A DNA stretch of 64,000 nt from Candidatus Woykebacteria bacterium RBG_13_40_15. GTDB lineage: Bacteria > Patescibacteria > Microgenomatia > Woykebacterales > RBG-16-39-9b. The notes under the pieces are model-generated. The model did not search any database. It was given only the letters and a program-made list of their open reading frames with translations, and had not been told where the DNA came from. Position 1 is the stretch's first letter. Each line of letters opens with the position of its first letter. Below, in pieces: positions 1 to 7,019 of the stretch. The stretch covers positions 72,836 through 136,835 of the forward strand of contig MHCP01000015.1 of the NCBI GenBank assembly GCA_001816655.1. Reading direction: 5' to 3'. Made by a program: the position numbers and the translations under genes.

Positions 1-524
1 GCCTTAGCGTCGTCTTACACACGATCGCTTTTGGCACCCTGCTACCTCTCATCGCTACGGGTCCTAAAGGGAGAGTGAGCCAGCGACAAATGGAGATGAC
101 GCTTGACGTGATGGCCAACAACCTAGTCTGGTGGACGCGAGACCTCTTCGACGCTGGACTACTACGTCGGGGGAGCCATGTCTTTGCCATGACTAGTGCC
201 GGGTCAACTCGGGTTATCCCAAACTACGCTCCTGTCGCCGCGGCGAAGGCTGTGCTGGAGTCACACGTGCGGGGGCTTGCCGTCGAGCTGCTGGGCGACG
301 GGATTGCTGTCAACGCCATCTGCGCTGGCCTTACCGATACTCCGGCCCTGCACAAGATATCAGGATACGAGCTGCTTCTAGAAGAAGCGAGACGGCAGCA
401 CCCCGGTGGCCGGATAACGACGGTCCAAGACGTGGCCGGATTGATTGTGGCACTGAGTAAAGTATCACCGCAGCTGACGGGGCAAAAAATCACTATAGAC
501 GGCTGCGAAAGCATAATGGCATAA
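1..524 (+). CDS. Enoyl-ACP reductase, FabI/FabL-type SDR (5' end outside window)
   Basis: The reading frame is open from the first bases of the window (codon phase starting at base 3) through to a stop at 522-524, so this is the C-terminal part of a longer protein. The segment AMTSAG, then NYAPVAAAKA, gives Tyr-X6-Lys spacing, which marks enoyl-ACP reductases of the FabI/FabL group rather than the Tyr-X3-Lys of ordinary SDRs. The end, LTGQKITIDGCESI, fits the family's closing substrate and tetramer segment. The expected role is the NAD(P)H-dependent last step of each type II fatty acid elongation cycle. The DNA is GC-rich like the lipB downstream and unlike the AT-rich genes after 1.7 kb. An internal ATG at 75 is not a credible start because homology extends upstream of it. 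Another SDR activity cannot be excluded without the N-terminus. Confidence 0.75.
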   Translation, partial: LSVVLHTIAFGTLLPLIATGPKGRVSQRQMEMTLDVMANNLVWWTRDLFDAGLLRRGSHVFAMTSAGSTRVIPNYAPVAAAKAVLESHVRGLAVELLGDGIAVNAICAGLTDTPALHKISGYELLLEEARRQHPGGRITTVQDVAGLIVALSKVSPQLTGQKITIDGCESIMA

Positions 525-559
525 GCAGGACAAGATAGAGAAAGGGGACGAACAACACC

Positions 560-691
560 ATGCGGAATATAGTTACCGCAATAAGCATCTTCGCTGCAGG
601 GGTTGTTGTCGGAGGAGCATTGGCAACGATCTACCATGCGTGCGTCGTGGTGATCAGCGAAGGTCGTCGCACACCCATAAGGCAAGAGTAG
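560..691 (+). CDS. Small single-span membrane protein (43 aa), hypothetical
   Basis: ATG at 560 follows a purine-rich stretch (AAAGGGGACG at 541-550). The 43-residue product has a short charged start (MRN), a hydrophobic helix at about residues 4-33 rich in Ala, Gly, Val and Ile, and a basic tail (GRRTPIRQE), so it would be a one-pass membrane peptide. It lies between the enoyl-ACP reductase and a second tiny membrane ORF on the same strand. I recognise no family. Support is the Shine-Dalgarno-like sequence, the clean hydrophobic segment and the shared strand and GC-rich composition; coding status is uncertain. Confidence 0.4.
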   Translation: MRNIVTAISIFAAGVVVGGALATIYHACVVVISEGRRTPIRQE

Positions 692-748
692 CCAAGCCAA
701 GGGCTGCTAAGAGTAAGCAAATCAACTAGCTAGGATGGAGGTCTAGCG

Positions 749-850
749 ATGAATAAGTTGTTAGGATTACTGGTTGTCATCACTGGGATAGTGGTGGTCG
801 TGTGGCTTGTGAAGTTCGCGGAAGACGCTGGCTGCCCGATGCCCGGCTAA
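749..850 (+). CDS. Small single-span membrane protein (33 aa), hypothetical
   Basis: ATG at 749 is preceded by GGATGGAGG at 733-741, a plausible ribosome binding site about 7 bases upstream. The 33-residue product is a hydrophobic helix (residues about 4-20, Leu/Val/Ile/Gly with one Trp) followed by a short polar tail with a Cys-Pro and ending PMPG. It sits directly before lipB on the same strand. No family is recognised. It resembles the preceding 43-residue ORF in plan only, not in sequence. Confidence 0.4.
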   Translation: MNKLLGLLVVITGIVVVVWLVKFAEDAGCPMPG

Positions 851-896
851 CCACGAAGCAGAGATCGGAAATGAAGAAAGAAGAAGGGAGGAATTG

Positions 897-1607
897 ATGG
901 GAGGTAACGTTGTTCCTTGCAACATCGTTCGACTCGGAAGAGTCGAATACCTGAAGGGTCTAAAGCTTCAGCATCGCCTTGCCGCAGAGGTGATAGAGGG
1001 ACACTCCCCCGGCTGGATAACCTTCCTCGAGCACCCGCACACCTACACCATTGGACGGAAGGGCAGCACTAAGGATCTGCACCTGACGGGGTCACAATTG
1101 GATGAGATCGGCGCCCGCGTCTACTATGCGAAGCGCGGTGGCTACGTGACCTATCACGGGCCGGGCCAGCTCGTTGGGTACATGATGCTCAACCTGCAGT
1201 GCTGGGGTAGTAACGTCCGTTGGTTCATTGGAGCGTTGGAGGCGTCCCTGATCGATGCCCTTTCTACGTTCGACATCGAGGCGGAGACAGTAGAGGGCCA
1301 GCCCGGCGTCTGGAAGGGGGAAGAGAAGCTTGCCGCTATCGGCCTGCACATATCGCAGGGGGTCACCACCCACGGCTTTGCGCTGAACGTAAACCCGAAT
1401 CCGGACTACTTCAGCCACATAGTCTCTTGCGGACTACCCGATGCCCGCACTACCTCGGTGAGCAGGCTGCTAGAAAGGAGAGTTCTGGTCAGGGACGTTA
1501 TTGATCCTGTGATCGCCGCTCTGACCAACCATCTAGAGCTGGACGTGACAGAACTGTCGCCGAAAGCAATGTGGACCTCGATCTCCAGCACCAATCGAGG
1601 TCCTTGA
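897..1607 (+). CDS. lipB: Octanoyl-[acyl carrier protein]:protein N-octanoyltransferase
   Basis: LipB moves the octanoyl chain from octanoyl-ACP to lipoyl domains, the first committed step of lipoate assembly. Family hallmarks are visible: EHPHTYTIGRKG near residue 45, the signature RGGYVTYHGPGQLVGY around residues 80-95, the catalytic Lys in EEKLAAIGLH and the catalytic Cys in VSCGLPDA. Its length (236 aa) is normal. I chose ATG 897 over the in-frame TTG at 894 because GGGAGG at 886-891 is 5 bases from the ATG but only 2 from the TTG. The gene is GC-rich, shares strand with the enoyl reductase 5' of it and ends at a strong terminator. Octanoyl-ACP supply would require a fatty acid synthase, which links it to the fabG/hydratase island at 29-31 kb. 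No lipA or lipoyl-domain protein is in view. Confidence 0.93.
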   Translation: MGGNVVPCNIVRLGRVEYLKGLKLQHRLAAEVIEGHSPGWITFLEHPHTYTIGRKGSTKDLHLTGSQLDEIGARVYYAKRGGYVTYHGPGQLVGYMMLNLQCWGSNVRWFIGALEASLIDALSTFDIEAETVEGQPGVWKGEEKLAAIGLHISQGVTTHGFALNVNPNPDYFSHIVSCGLPDARTTSVSRLLERRVLVRDVIDPVIAALTNHLELDVTELSPKAMWTSISSTNRGP

Positions 1608-1653
1608 GCGCCGGCTCCCCATGAACACGGAAGGGGGCCGGCGTTTTCTTTTG
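1608..1653 (+). terminator. Rho-independent terminator of the lipB island
   Basis: A GC-rich stem CGCCGGCTCCC pairs with GGGGGCCGGCG (one G-U) around a loop at about 1620-1632 and is followed by a T-rich run (TTTTCTTTT). It starts one base after the lipB stop and marks the border between the GC-rich island and the AT-rich backbone. Confidence 0.9.
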
Positions 1654-1673
1654 TGCTAAAATAACCTGGCATT

Positions 1674-1802
1674 ATGAGTAAGGTTTTGGAAGGTTTGAAC
1701 AAAGAACCCCAAAGAGTACTTATCTTTCGCCGAGGTCTACGTCCTCGCTCTCAAGATGCGTATCTTTGGGGCAGGCAAAAAGAAGAATGTCAGAAATACT
1801 AA
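1674..1802 (+). CDS. Possible 42-aa upstream ORF overlapping the helicase start
   Basis: An extended -10 (TGCTAAAAT, 1654-1662) is followed by ATG 1674 opening a 42-codon frame that ends at 1802, overlapping the downstream helicase start (1787) in another frame. The product is basic (RRGLRPRSQ) and matches nothing I know. It could be a leader peptide coupling translation into the helicase, or the 5' relic of a gene displaced when the GC-rich island was inserted, as seen for other genes in this window. Evidence is weak: position and promoter only. Confidence 0.22.
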   Translation: MSKVLEGLNKEPQRVLIFRRGLRPRSQDAYLWGRQKEECQKY

Positions 1803-4800
1803 AAGACTTAAACTTAGAACAAAAAAAGGCAGTAACGACTACAGAAGGACCCCTTTTAATTATTGCCGGAGCGGGAACTGGTAAAACAACAGTAATCACG
1901 CGGCGAATCGCCTATCTAATTGAACAAAAACTTGCAAAGCCTTCTGAAATTTTAGCCCTCACTTTTACAGAAAAAGCAGCCGGGGAAATGGAAGAGAGAG
2001 TCGATATCCTAGTCCCCTACGGTTATATCGACACTTGGATTTCCACCTTCCATGCCTTTGGCAACCGAGTCTTGCAGGAAAATGCGCTTGACCTAGGGCT
2101 CCCCCCGGATTTTAAAGTAATGACCAGGCCGGCTCAGATTTTATTTTTTCAACAAAATCTTTTTGCTTTTGATCTAGACTATTACCGACCACTTTCTAAC
2201 CCAACAAAATTTATTGAAGCAATTTTAAGTTTTATCAGTCGCTGTAAAGATGAGGATATTAACCCAGAAGATTACAAAAAATATGTGGAAAAGCTAAAAG
2301 CCGGAAATAAATCGCTCCGTAATTCGAAACTTTCAGTTTCTCAGTACTCTCGCGCTTTGCGACCACTTCGTGGGCTACAAAAATCAAAAGTCATAGATAG
2401 AGAGGAATTAAAAACGGAGATAAAAAGGCAGGGGGAATTGGCGAGGGTTTATGAAAAATACGAAGATTTAAAATCTGGCGCTGGGCTACTAGATTTTGGT
2501 GATCAAGTTGTGCAGACGCTTCGACTTTTTAGAACCAGGCCAAAAGTTTTAAAGAGTTTTCAGGAGAGGTTTAAATATATTTTGGTCGATGAGTTTCAGG
2601 ATACGAACTGGTCGCAGAATGAAATTGTAAAATTACTCGCGGAACCACGCAATAATATTTGTGTTGTCGCTGACGACGATCAAAGTATTTATAGATTTCG
2701 CGGAGCTGCTATTAGTAATGTTTTTGAATTTCGAAAAACCTATCCAAAAGCGAAGATTGTTACCTTGATCGAGAATTATCGAAGTACCCAACCTATATTA
2801 GATTCCGCGTATAAGCTGATCCAGCAAAACAATCCAGATCGCTTGGAGGCGCGAGAAAAAATAAATAAAAAACTTTTAGCAGTAAGGAAAGAAGTGGGGG
2901 CCGCGCCAACGGAAGTTTTCGCGGAAACTCTTGGTGAGGAAGCCGATCTTGTTGCTGATGAAATCAGCAACTTAATTCAAAAGTCGACCCGCCTGCCGGA
3001 CGGGCAGGAAGTAAAAAATCAAAATCAAGTTAATTATAAAGATATAGCGATCCTTGTTAGAGCAAATTCTCAAGCCGATCCCTTTTTGCGGGCCCTAAAT
3101 ATGAAGGGAATTCCAAGTAAATTTGTTGGCTCGTCCGGTCTATATGAGAGGGGGGAAATCCGAATTTTAATCGCATTTTTAAATTCCCTAGCCAACCTCG
3201 AAGATAGCCTACAACTATTTACTTTGGCGACAAGTGAAATATATAACCTTCCGATGGAAGATGGGATAGCCGCAGCCAGTTTTGCAAAAAGGCGCGGTAA
3301 AAGTTTGCATTGGGTTTTTTCAAAGATAGACGAATTAAATGAAGAAATAGAAATAAGTAAAAAAGGAAAAGGAATAATTGAAGGTATCAGGGAAGACCTA
3401 TCAGCCGCCAGAGAACTTTCCAGAAAAGAAAATGCAGGGAAAGTTTTGTATGAATTTTTAAAGAAAATAGGTTACCTGTCAGCCCTCGAACAAGAGGCAA
3501 GTACAGAGGCGGAAATAAAAATCCAATCAATTGCCCGTTTTTTCGATCGGATAAGGGAATTCCTAGATCTCGTAAGCAACAATTCTATTCGTTCTTTCGT
3601 CGAATGGTTGGAAGTAATGCGTTCCGTTGGTGATGATCCAGCAACTAGCGAATTTGATCCGGAAACTGACGCTGTCAATGTTATGACTATTCATTCCGCA
3701 AAGGGTCTGGAATTTAGGGCTGTATTTTTGGTTAATTTAGTCAGCGATCAGTTTCCTTCTCGGCAGCGAAGCGAAGCCATCCCTTTACCAGACCCGCTGA
3801 TTAAAGAAACGCTGCCAACTGGTGATTTTCACATGCAGGAAGAGAGGCGGCTTTTTTATGTTGGTGCAACGAGAGCCAAAGACCACCTTTATTTTACCTG
3901 GTCGCGGGATATGGGAGGAAAAAGAATCAAGAAAGTCTCGCCCTTTGTTTTGGAAGCTTTAGACAAATCTATTTCGGAGGGCTTGGTTAGCAAGTTATCT
4001 CCAATGCAAAGGATCTCTTTATTTGAATCAAACACTGGTGCTGTTGTTAGTAAGCCAGACCCAAAAATAATTAAACTTTCCCAAGCGGCGATCGACGATT
4101 ACGAAACTTGTGCTTATAAGTATCGTTATGTCCACGTATTGCGATTACCAATTTTACGCCATCACACAGTTGTTTACGGAGCGGCGTTGCACCAAGCAGT
4201 CGCCGCCTTTTACAGAAGCAAAATGCAAAAACAAAAAACGACGCTGGCTGAATTACTAAAAGTTTTTGAGAATGCTTGGATTAGTGAGGGTTTTCTCTCC
4301 GCTGAACATGAAGAAAAAAGACTATCTGCCGGTAAAAAAGTTCTAGGGGAATTTTGGAATCGGGAAAAAGATTCAAAAGAGCCCCCCACTTATGTCGAAA
4401 AAGAGTTTCGTTTCAGTTTGGGCGACCCGCCTGCCCACTTCGCGAGGCGAGACGGCGAGGCAAGCACCTTGGTTAGAGGGAGATTTGACCGAGTTGATGT
4501 AAATGGCAGCGAAGTAAGAATTATAGATTTCAAAAGTACTGAAAACCGCGATCAGGAAAGACTTGACAGCGACGCAGAGGAAAGCATTCAACTAAAAGTG
4601 TATGCTCTGGCGTATTTTAAAAATTATAAAGTAGTGCCAAGTTTTGTTGGGATTTATGATTTAGAAAGTGGTTTGGTGGCGGGGTACAAACCGACTAAAG
4701 AAATGATGGAGGAGACTGAAAAAGAAATTCTAGCGGCTAGCGAAAATATTAGAAAAAATTTAAAAGAAGATAAATTCCCCGCAAACCCCAAATATTTCGG

Positions 4801-4867
4801 CCGCGTTCCTGCTTGTGTTTATTGTGCTTATAATTCGATCTGCCCTTATTCGCTTAACCGCCGTTAG
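1787..4867 (+). CDS. UvrD/RecB-type DNA helicase with C-terminal PD-(D/E)XK nuclease (AddA/AddB-like)
   Basis: A 1026-residue superfamily 1 helicase. Walker A GAGTGKT is at residues 28-34, the DEXX motif is VDEFQDTN, motif III is ADDDQSIYRFRGA, and motifs V-VI include MTIHSAKGLEF and RRLFYVGATRAK. The last 250 residues form a RecB/AddB-family nuclease: YETCAYKYRY, then DFKST as the catalytic core, then CVYCAYNSIC, so four Cys are placed to hold an AddB-type 4Fe-4S cluster. Expected role: double-strand break end processing or repair. ATG 1787 is preferred to the TTG at 1766. The gene carries two GC-rich mini-repeats in frame (2992-3008 and 4424-4467), and a degenerate copy of its last codons lies downstream at 4957-5025. 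A second UvrD helicase is at 7741-9582. Confidence 0.9.
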   Translation: MSEILKDLNLEQKKAVTTTEGPLLIIAGAGTGKTTVITRRIAYLIEQKLAKPSEILALTFTEKAAGEMEERVDILVPYGYIDTWISTFHAFGNRVLQENALDLGLPPDFKVMTRPAQILFFQQNLFAFDLDYYRPLSNPTKFIEAILSFISRCKDEDINPEDYKKYVEKLKAGNKSLRNSKLSVSQYSRALRPLRGLQKSKVIDREELKTEIKRQGELARVYEKYEDLKSGAGLLDFGDQVVQTLRLFRTRPKVLKSFQERFKYILVDEFQDTNWSQNEIVKLLAEPRNNICVVADDDQSIYRFRGAAISNVFEFRKTYPKAKIVTLIENYRSTQPILDSAYKLIQQNNPDRLEAREKINKKLLAVRKEVGAAPTEVFAETLGEEADLVADEISNLIQKSTRLPDGQEVKNQNQVNYKDIAILVRANSQADPFLRALNMKGIPSKFVGSSGLYERGEIRILIAFLNSLANLEDSLQLFTLATSEIYNLPMEDGIAAASFAKRRGKSLHWVFSKIDELNEEIEISKKGKGIIEGIREDLSAARELSRKENAGKVLYEFLKKIGYLSALEQEASTEAEIKIQSIARFFDRIREFLDLVSNNSIRSFVEWLEVMRSVGDDPATSEFDPETDAVNVMTIHSAKGLEFRAVFLVNLVSDQFPSRQRSEAIPLPDPLIKETLPTGDFHMQEERRLFYVGATRAKDHLYFTWSRDMGGKRIKKVSPFVLEALDKSISEGLVSKLSPMQRISLFESNTGAVVSKPDPKIIKLSQAAIDDYETCAYKYRYVHVLRLPILRHHTVVYGAALHQAVAAFYRSKMQKQKTTLAELLKVFENAWISEGFLSAEHEEKRLSAGKKVLGEFWNREKDSKEPPTYVEKEFRFSLGDPPAHFARRDGEASTLVRGRFDRVDVNGSEVRIIDFKSTENRDQERLDSDAEESIQLKVYALAYFKNYKVVPSFVGIYDLESGLVAGYKPTKEMMEETEKEILAASENIRKNLKEDKFPANPKYFGRVPACVYCAYNSICPYSLNRR
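2992..3008. repeat. GC-rich palindromic mini-repeat inside the helicase-nuclease gene
   Basis: CCTGCC and GGCAGG pair around a short GGACG spacer in an otherwise AT-rich gene. It is translated in frame as LPDGQ between the helicase motifs, apparently in a surface loop. The form resembles small palindromic elements scattered in many CPR genomes. Confidence 0.55.
4424..4467. repeat. Second GC-rich in-frame insertion in the helicase-nuclease gene
   Basis: A GC-rich stretch with the blocks CCCGCCTGCC, CTTCGCGAGGCGAG and ACGGCGAGGC interrupts AT-rich coding sequence and is read in frame as DPPAHFARRDGEAS just before the nuclease core. It shares the GCCTGCC block with the palindrome at 2992-3008. 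A mobile mini-repeat that preserved the reading frame is the simplest reading. Confidence 0.4.
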
Positions 4868-4956
4868 TTATTGACTATTTGTGCTTTAGCCCACGAAACC
4901 ACAAAGTGGGTGAGTGGTCGCAAAACGCGAGAATAGCTGAAAAATCAAGCGATCAG

Positions 4957-5025
4957 CAAAGATTTGTAAGCTATGGAGCGATTTACAACTCAATCTGTCC
5001 GTTTTCAATAAGCCGTCGGATATAG
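4957..5025 (+). pseudogene. Relic of the 3' end of a second helicase-nuclease copy
   Basis: One frame reads RFVSYGAIYNSICPFSISRR then Ile and a stop at 5023-5025. The end of the intact gene just upstream reads AYNSICPYSLNRR and stop. The shared YNSICP-[YF]-S-x-x-RR block is preserved while codons differ (for example tcaatctgtccg against tcgatctgccct), so this is a diverged copy of the last part of the gene, not a fresh duplication. It lies immediately upstream of the promoter of the GC-rich island at 5.06-6.12 kb. Confidence 0.65.
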
Positions 5026-5056
5026 CTAAAATAACATCAAACAAACTCCCCAATAC

Positions 5057-5085
5057 TTGACTATGGGACTAAAATATGCTATAAT
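5057..5085 (+). promoter_or_regulatory. Sigma-70 promoter for the 5250 gene
   Basis: TTGACT, 17-base spacer, TATAAT. It is followed by a leader of about 155 bases holding a 10-bp hairpin before the first gene of the GC-rich island. Confidence 0.8.
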
Positions 5086-5180
5086 TATAGTTGTTATTTA
5101 GGTTAATAGTTCTTCCTAGAAGAAAGGATTGGGAGTTTTTTGTACCCTTTAATTAAATAACTATAAGTTTATTCCCAACC

Positions 5181-5220
5181 GGCAATCTGACCGTCACTTA
5201 AAAGTGATAATCAGATTGCC
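5181..5220 (+). promoter_or_regulatory. Strong leader hairpin upstream of the 57-aa ORF
   Basis: GGCAATCTGA (5181-5190) pairs perfectly with TCAGATTGCC (5211-5220), and the enclosed TCACTT/AAGTGA forms an inner stem. No T-run follows, so it is not a terminator. It lies between promoter and start codon, 30 bases before ATG 5250, where it could stabilise the mRNA or respond to a signal. Confidence 0.6.
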
Positions 5221-5249
5221 TGCGAGGAATTAGCCAAGGAAGGAGACCC

Positions 5250-5423
5250 ATGAGTTTCACCGACATGATCGTACGGTTCGTCAACCAGAACAACGGCGCA
5301 CTCGCCTCGGATGGCCTCAACCTTCCGACGAGTAGCAGCGGCTGTACAGAGGGGCAGCGTCGCCATCAGAGAATCTATCTCTTGCGGCTTCGCACCGGAG
5401 AGATGATCCCCACGGGGGACTAG
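5250..5423 (+). CDS. Hypothetical protein (57 aa)
   Basis: ATG 5250 has an excellent ribosome binding site (AAGGAGA, 4 bases upstream) and follows a strong promoter and leader hairpin, so translation is likely. The product begins MSFTDMIVRFVNQNNGALAS and has a basic middle (QRRHQRIYLLRLRTGE). No family is recognised and no membrane segment is seen. It is GC-rich, unlike the backbone. Open frames on the opposite strand here have no comparable signals. Confidence 0.5.
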   Translation: MSFTDMIVRFVNQNNGALASDGLNLPTSSSGCTEGQRRHQRIYLLRLRTGEMIPTGD

Positions 5424-5489
5424 ACGCCGTCTCCGACCCACAGGCAACAGGCATCATTATGGAAAGGGGTTTGGGTATGACCTGACGTA

Positions 5490-5591
5490 GTGGACTTTGA
5501 CCCGGCCTTGATCGCGGATGCCGCCAGCAACGACGGGGGAGATGCTGATAACGAAGAAACTGCAGCTCCCCCGCCAACCCCTTCAACGTAG
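5490..5591 (+). CDS. Possible small acidic ORF (33 aa)
   Basis: GTG 5490 opens a 33-codon frame giving an acidic, Pro-tailed peptide (GGDADNEETAAPPPTPST). A GC-rich inverted repeat (CGGGGGAG pairing with CTCCCCCG) lies within it. There is no convincing ribosome binding site, so this may be non-coding or a fragment left from a longer gene. Confidence 0.15.
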   Translation: MDFDPALIADAASNDGGDADNEETAAPPPTPST

Positions 5592-5595
5592 ATTT

Positions 5596-5674
5596 TAGTA
5601 GTCAGAAACCTGGTTCGAGATCTCTCAAAAGGAGGTGATTAATAATCAGTCCCGAGCCAGTTTTTTGACTACTA
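5596..5674 (+). terminator. Long inverted repeat between island genes, with an exposed consensus Shine-Dalgarno
   Basis: TAGTAGTCA (5596-5604) pairs with TGACTACTA (5666-5674), and the CTGG..CGAG block pairs with CGAGCCAG inside it. The 3' arm contains TTTTTT, so it may terminate the upstream transcript. The loop carries AAAGGAGGTGAT, which matches the full anti-Shine-Dalgarno complement of 16S rRNA, but no ATG follows at the proper distance. Confidence 0.55.
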
Positions 5675-5691
5675 GACTGCTGTGTTATAAT
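5665..5691 (+). promoter_or_regulatory. Promoter for the 5719 gene
   Basis: TTGACT (5665-5670) or the overlapping TTTGAC, then TATAAT at 5686-5691 with a 15-16 base spacer. The -35 overlaps the 3' arm of the inverted repeat. The gene start follows 27 bases after the -10. Confidence 0.6.
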
Positions 5692-5718
5692 CCATCCAAT
5701 CAAGGAGGAGGTCTTTTA

Positions 5719-6057
5719 ATGATTGCACTGCCGGTCTCGAAGATTGCTGCGGAAATAGCGCTTGAGAATGCGGACGGTTACCTGTACGAGAATGTTAAGG
5801 GTCATCCAAAGATAGGCGAGAATCACTGGGAGCCCGCCCGTCAGCACCTCAGCAACGCAAGAAAGCTCCAAGATAACGGCGACTGGTTGGGAGTCGAGAG
5901 GGAAGCAAGAGAGATTATCACCGCAATAAACAAAGCGGTGCGAGATGCTGCCTCTCGAAACACAGAAAGGTCGCTGAAGAAGGATGTTAAACAGCGGGGA
6001 CGTTCGCGGGTTCCAAAGAGTAGATTCCGCGGCCACGGCCGACACAGCAGGTATTGA
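5719..6057 (+). CDS. Hypothetical helical protein (112 aa)
   Basis: ATG 5719 follows AAGGAGGAGG at a normal distance and lies just after a promoter; this start is preferred to an upstream GTG at 5635. The protein is predicted to be helical: VSKIAAEIALENADGYLYE, then a His/Trp/Arg segment (ENHWEPARQHLSNARKL), then EAREIITAINKAV, and a strongly basic, Arg-rich tail that might bind nucleic acid. I recognise no family. The helix with paired Arg and His residues is faintly like HEPN proteins, but that is a guess. GC-rich island gene. Confidence 0.55.
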   Translation: MIALPVSKIAAEIALENADGYLYENVKGHPKIGENHWEPARQHLSNARKLQDNGDWLGVEREAREIITAINKAVRDAASRNTERSLKKDVKQRGRSRVPKSRFRGHGRHSRY

Positions 6058-6065
6058 TCAAATCA

Positions 6066-6118
6066 GGAGGTTCGAGTCCTCCAACGCCAGAGCCAACGCA
6101 AGGAGGCCTGGCGTTTTG
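6066..6118 (+). terminator. Island terminator preceded by a tRNA T-arm-like hairpin
   Basis: AACGCCAG (6083-6090) pairs with CTGGCGTT (6108-6115), followed by a short T-run, terminating the 5719 gene and facing the convergent femAB-like gene. Directly upstream GGAGG-TTCGAGT-CCTCC (6066-6082) has the exact form of a tRNA T-arm. No matching tRNA 5' part is found, so it may be the tail of an attachment-site-like tRNA fragment or chance. Confidence 0.6.
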
Positions 6119-6122
6119 CTTG

Positions 6123-7010
6123 TTAGAAAAAACGGGTTGGGAAAAATAAGGCCTTAGCCCAAAGTTTGTAATACTTTACAAAAGACCCAAGATAGATAAT
6201 CTCTATCCCACCGAAACCTTTTTTGAAAAGTGTGAAACCACCCCATTTTTTTGTATCTGGAAAGCGAGGATCTTTAATTCCTTCTAAATCAAAAATCTCA
6301 ACTCCTTTATTCTTCAAAAACTTCATTGATTCCCAGAGCAGCAAATATGGCGCCATTACTTCGCGGTGAATATTTAGTGAAGCTGCGTGATAGTATAGAG
6401 CAACTCTATTACTAGATAGTAATATAGTAGAGGCGATCGGCTCATTTTGATAAAAGGCAGTTAAGATAAAAGCGGAATTCTCTTTTGAAAAAGTGCTCCA
6501 GACTACTTCTAGCTCTTTTTTCGGTATCCAAAAACCTTTTCTCTTTCCCGTTTCATAAAAAATTTGTTTAAACTGTTCTAGGTTGTTAGTTTCTTTTACA
6601 GTTACTCCTTTTCTTTCCGCCAAACGAATGTTGTAGCGGGTGTCTTTTTCCATTTCTTTGAGAAGTAATTCTTCAGATTTTGTTAAATCAATCTGAATTG
6701 TCGCAGTAGGGTTCAGGGCCCAGCGATCAAACAGAAAGCCAGCGTCTTTCAAGGAAGATTGTAACTTGCAGGCTTTTGTATCATCTTTCTCGATCATTGG
6801 CTCAATCTTAACCATAAAAGCAGTTTTATTTTTGGCTAGCCCATCTATTTCTTTTATAGGGATTGGAAGTGGGAGACGGGGAATTTTGATTACACTACCA
6901 AAAAAAGGAATCTTCCTGCCGTATGCAAAAAAATTGTTATGAAGTTTTATTGATTCCCAACCAAGTCTTTCAAGGTAGGCTGCCCAAAGTTTACTTTGTC
7001 GAATATCCAC
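6123..7010 (-). CDS. FemAB-family peptidoglycan bridge aminoacyltransferase
   Basis: A 295-residue protein of the FemX/FemAB group (double GNAT fold), which adds amino acids from aminoacyl-tRNA to the lipid II stem peptide at the inner membrane face. Visible landmarks are the N-terminal QSKLWAAYLERLGWE, the central EKDTRYNIRLAERKGV (family pattern R-N-I-R-x-A-x-K-x-G-V), and the C-terminal KKWGGFTLFKKGFGG, typical of the family (F-K-x-G-F-G-G). Convergent with the GC-rich island; followed on the same strand by a 3D-domain wall protein 9 bases away, which suggests a shared cell-wall role. The specific amino acid added cannot be told from sequence. Confidence 0.82.
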   Translation of the reverse strand: MDIRQSKLWAAYLERLGWESIKLHNNFFAYGRKIPFFGSVIKIPRLPLPIPIKEIDGLAKNKTAFMVKIEPMIEKDDTKACKLQSSLKDAGFLFDRWALNPTATIQIDLTKSEELLLKEMEKDTRYNIRLAERKGVTVKETNNLEQFKQIFYETGKRKGFWIPKKELEVVWSTFSKENSAFILTAFYQNEPIASTILLSSNRVALYYHAASLNIHREVMAPYLLLWESMKFLKNKGVEIFDLEGIKDPRFPDTKKWGGFTLFKKGFGGIEIIYLGSFVKYYKLWAKALFFPTRFF

Positions 7011-7019
7011 GTCTCTAGT

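Noticed and set aside
224..700. 158-codon minus-strand ORF over the enoyl-ACP reductase end
   Set aside because: It lies opposite a frame with clear family motifs, has no start signal and no recognisable protein features; it is a shadow of GC-rich coding sequence.
894..896. TTG as the lipB start
   Set aside because: It is only 2 bases from the ribosome binding site; ATG 897 is better placed.
5211..5586. Two overlapping minus-strand ORFs in the 5 kb island
   Set aside because: Promoter, hairpin leader and ribosome binding site all favour the plus strand; the minus products are low-complexity, Arg/Ser/Pro-rich shadows.
6066..6090. Complete tRNA gene suggested by a T-arm
   Set aside because: No D-arm, anticodon arm or matching 5' acceptor strand is found near it; at most a fragment.
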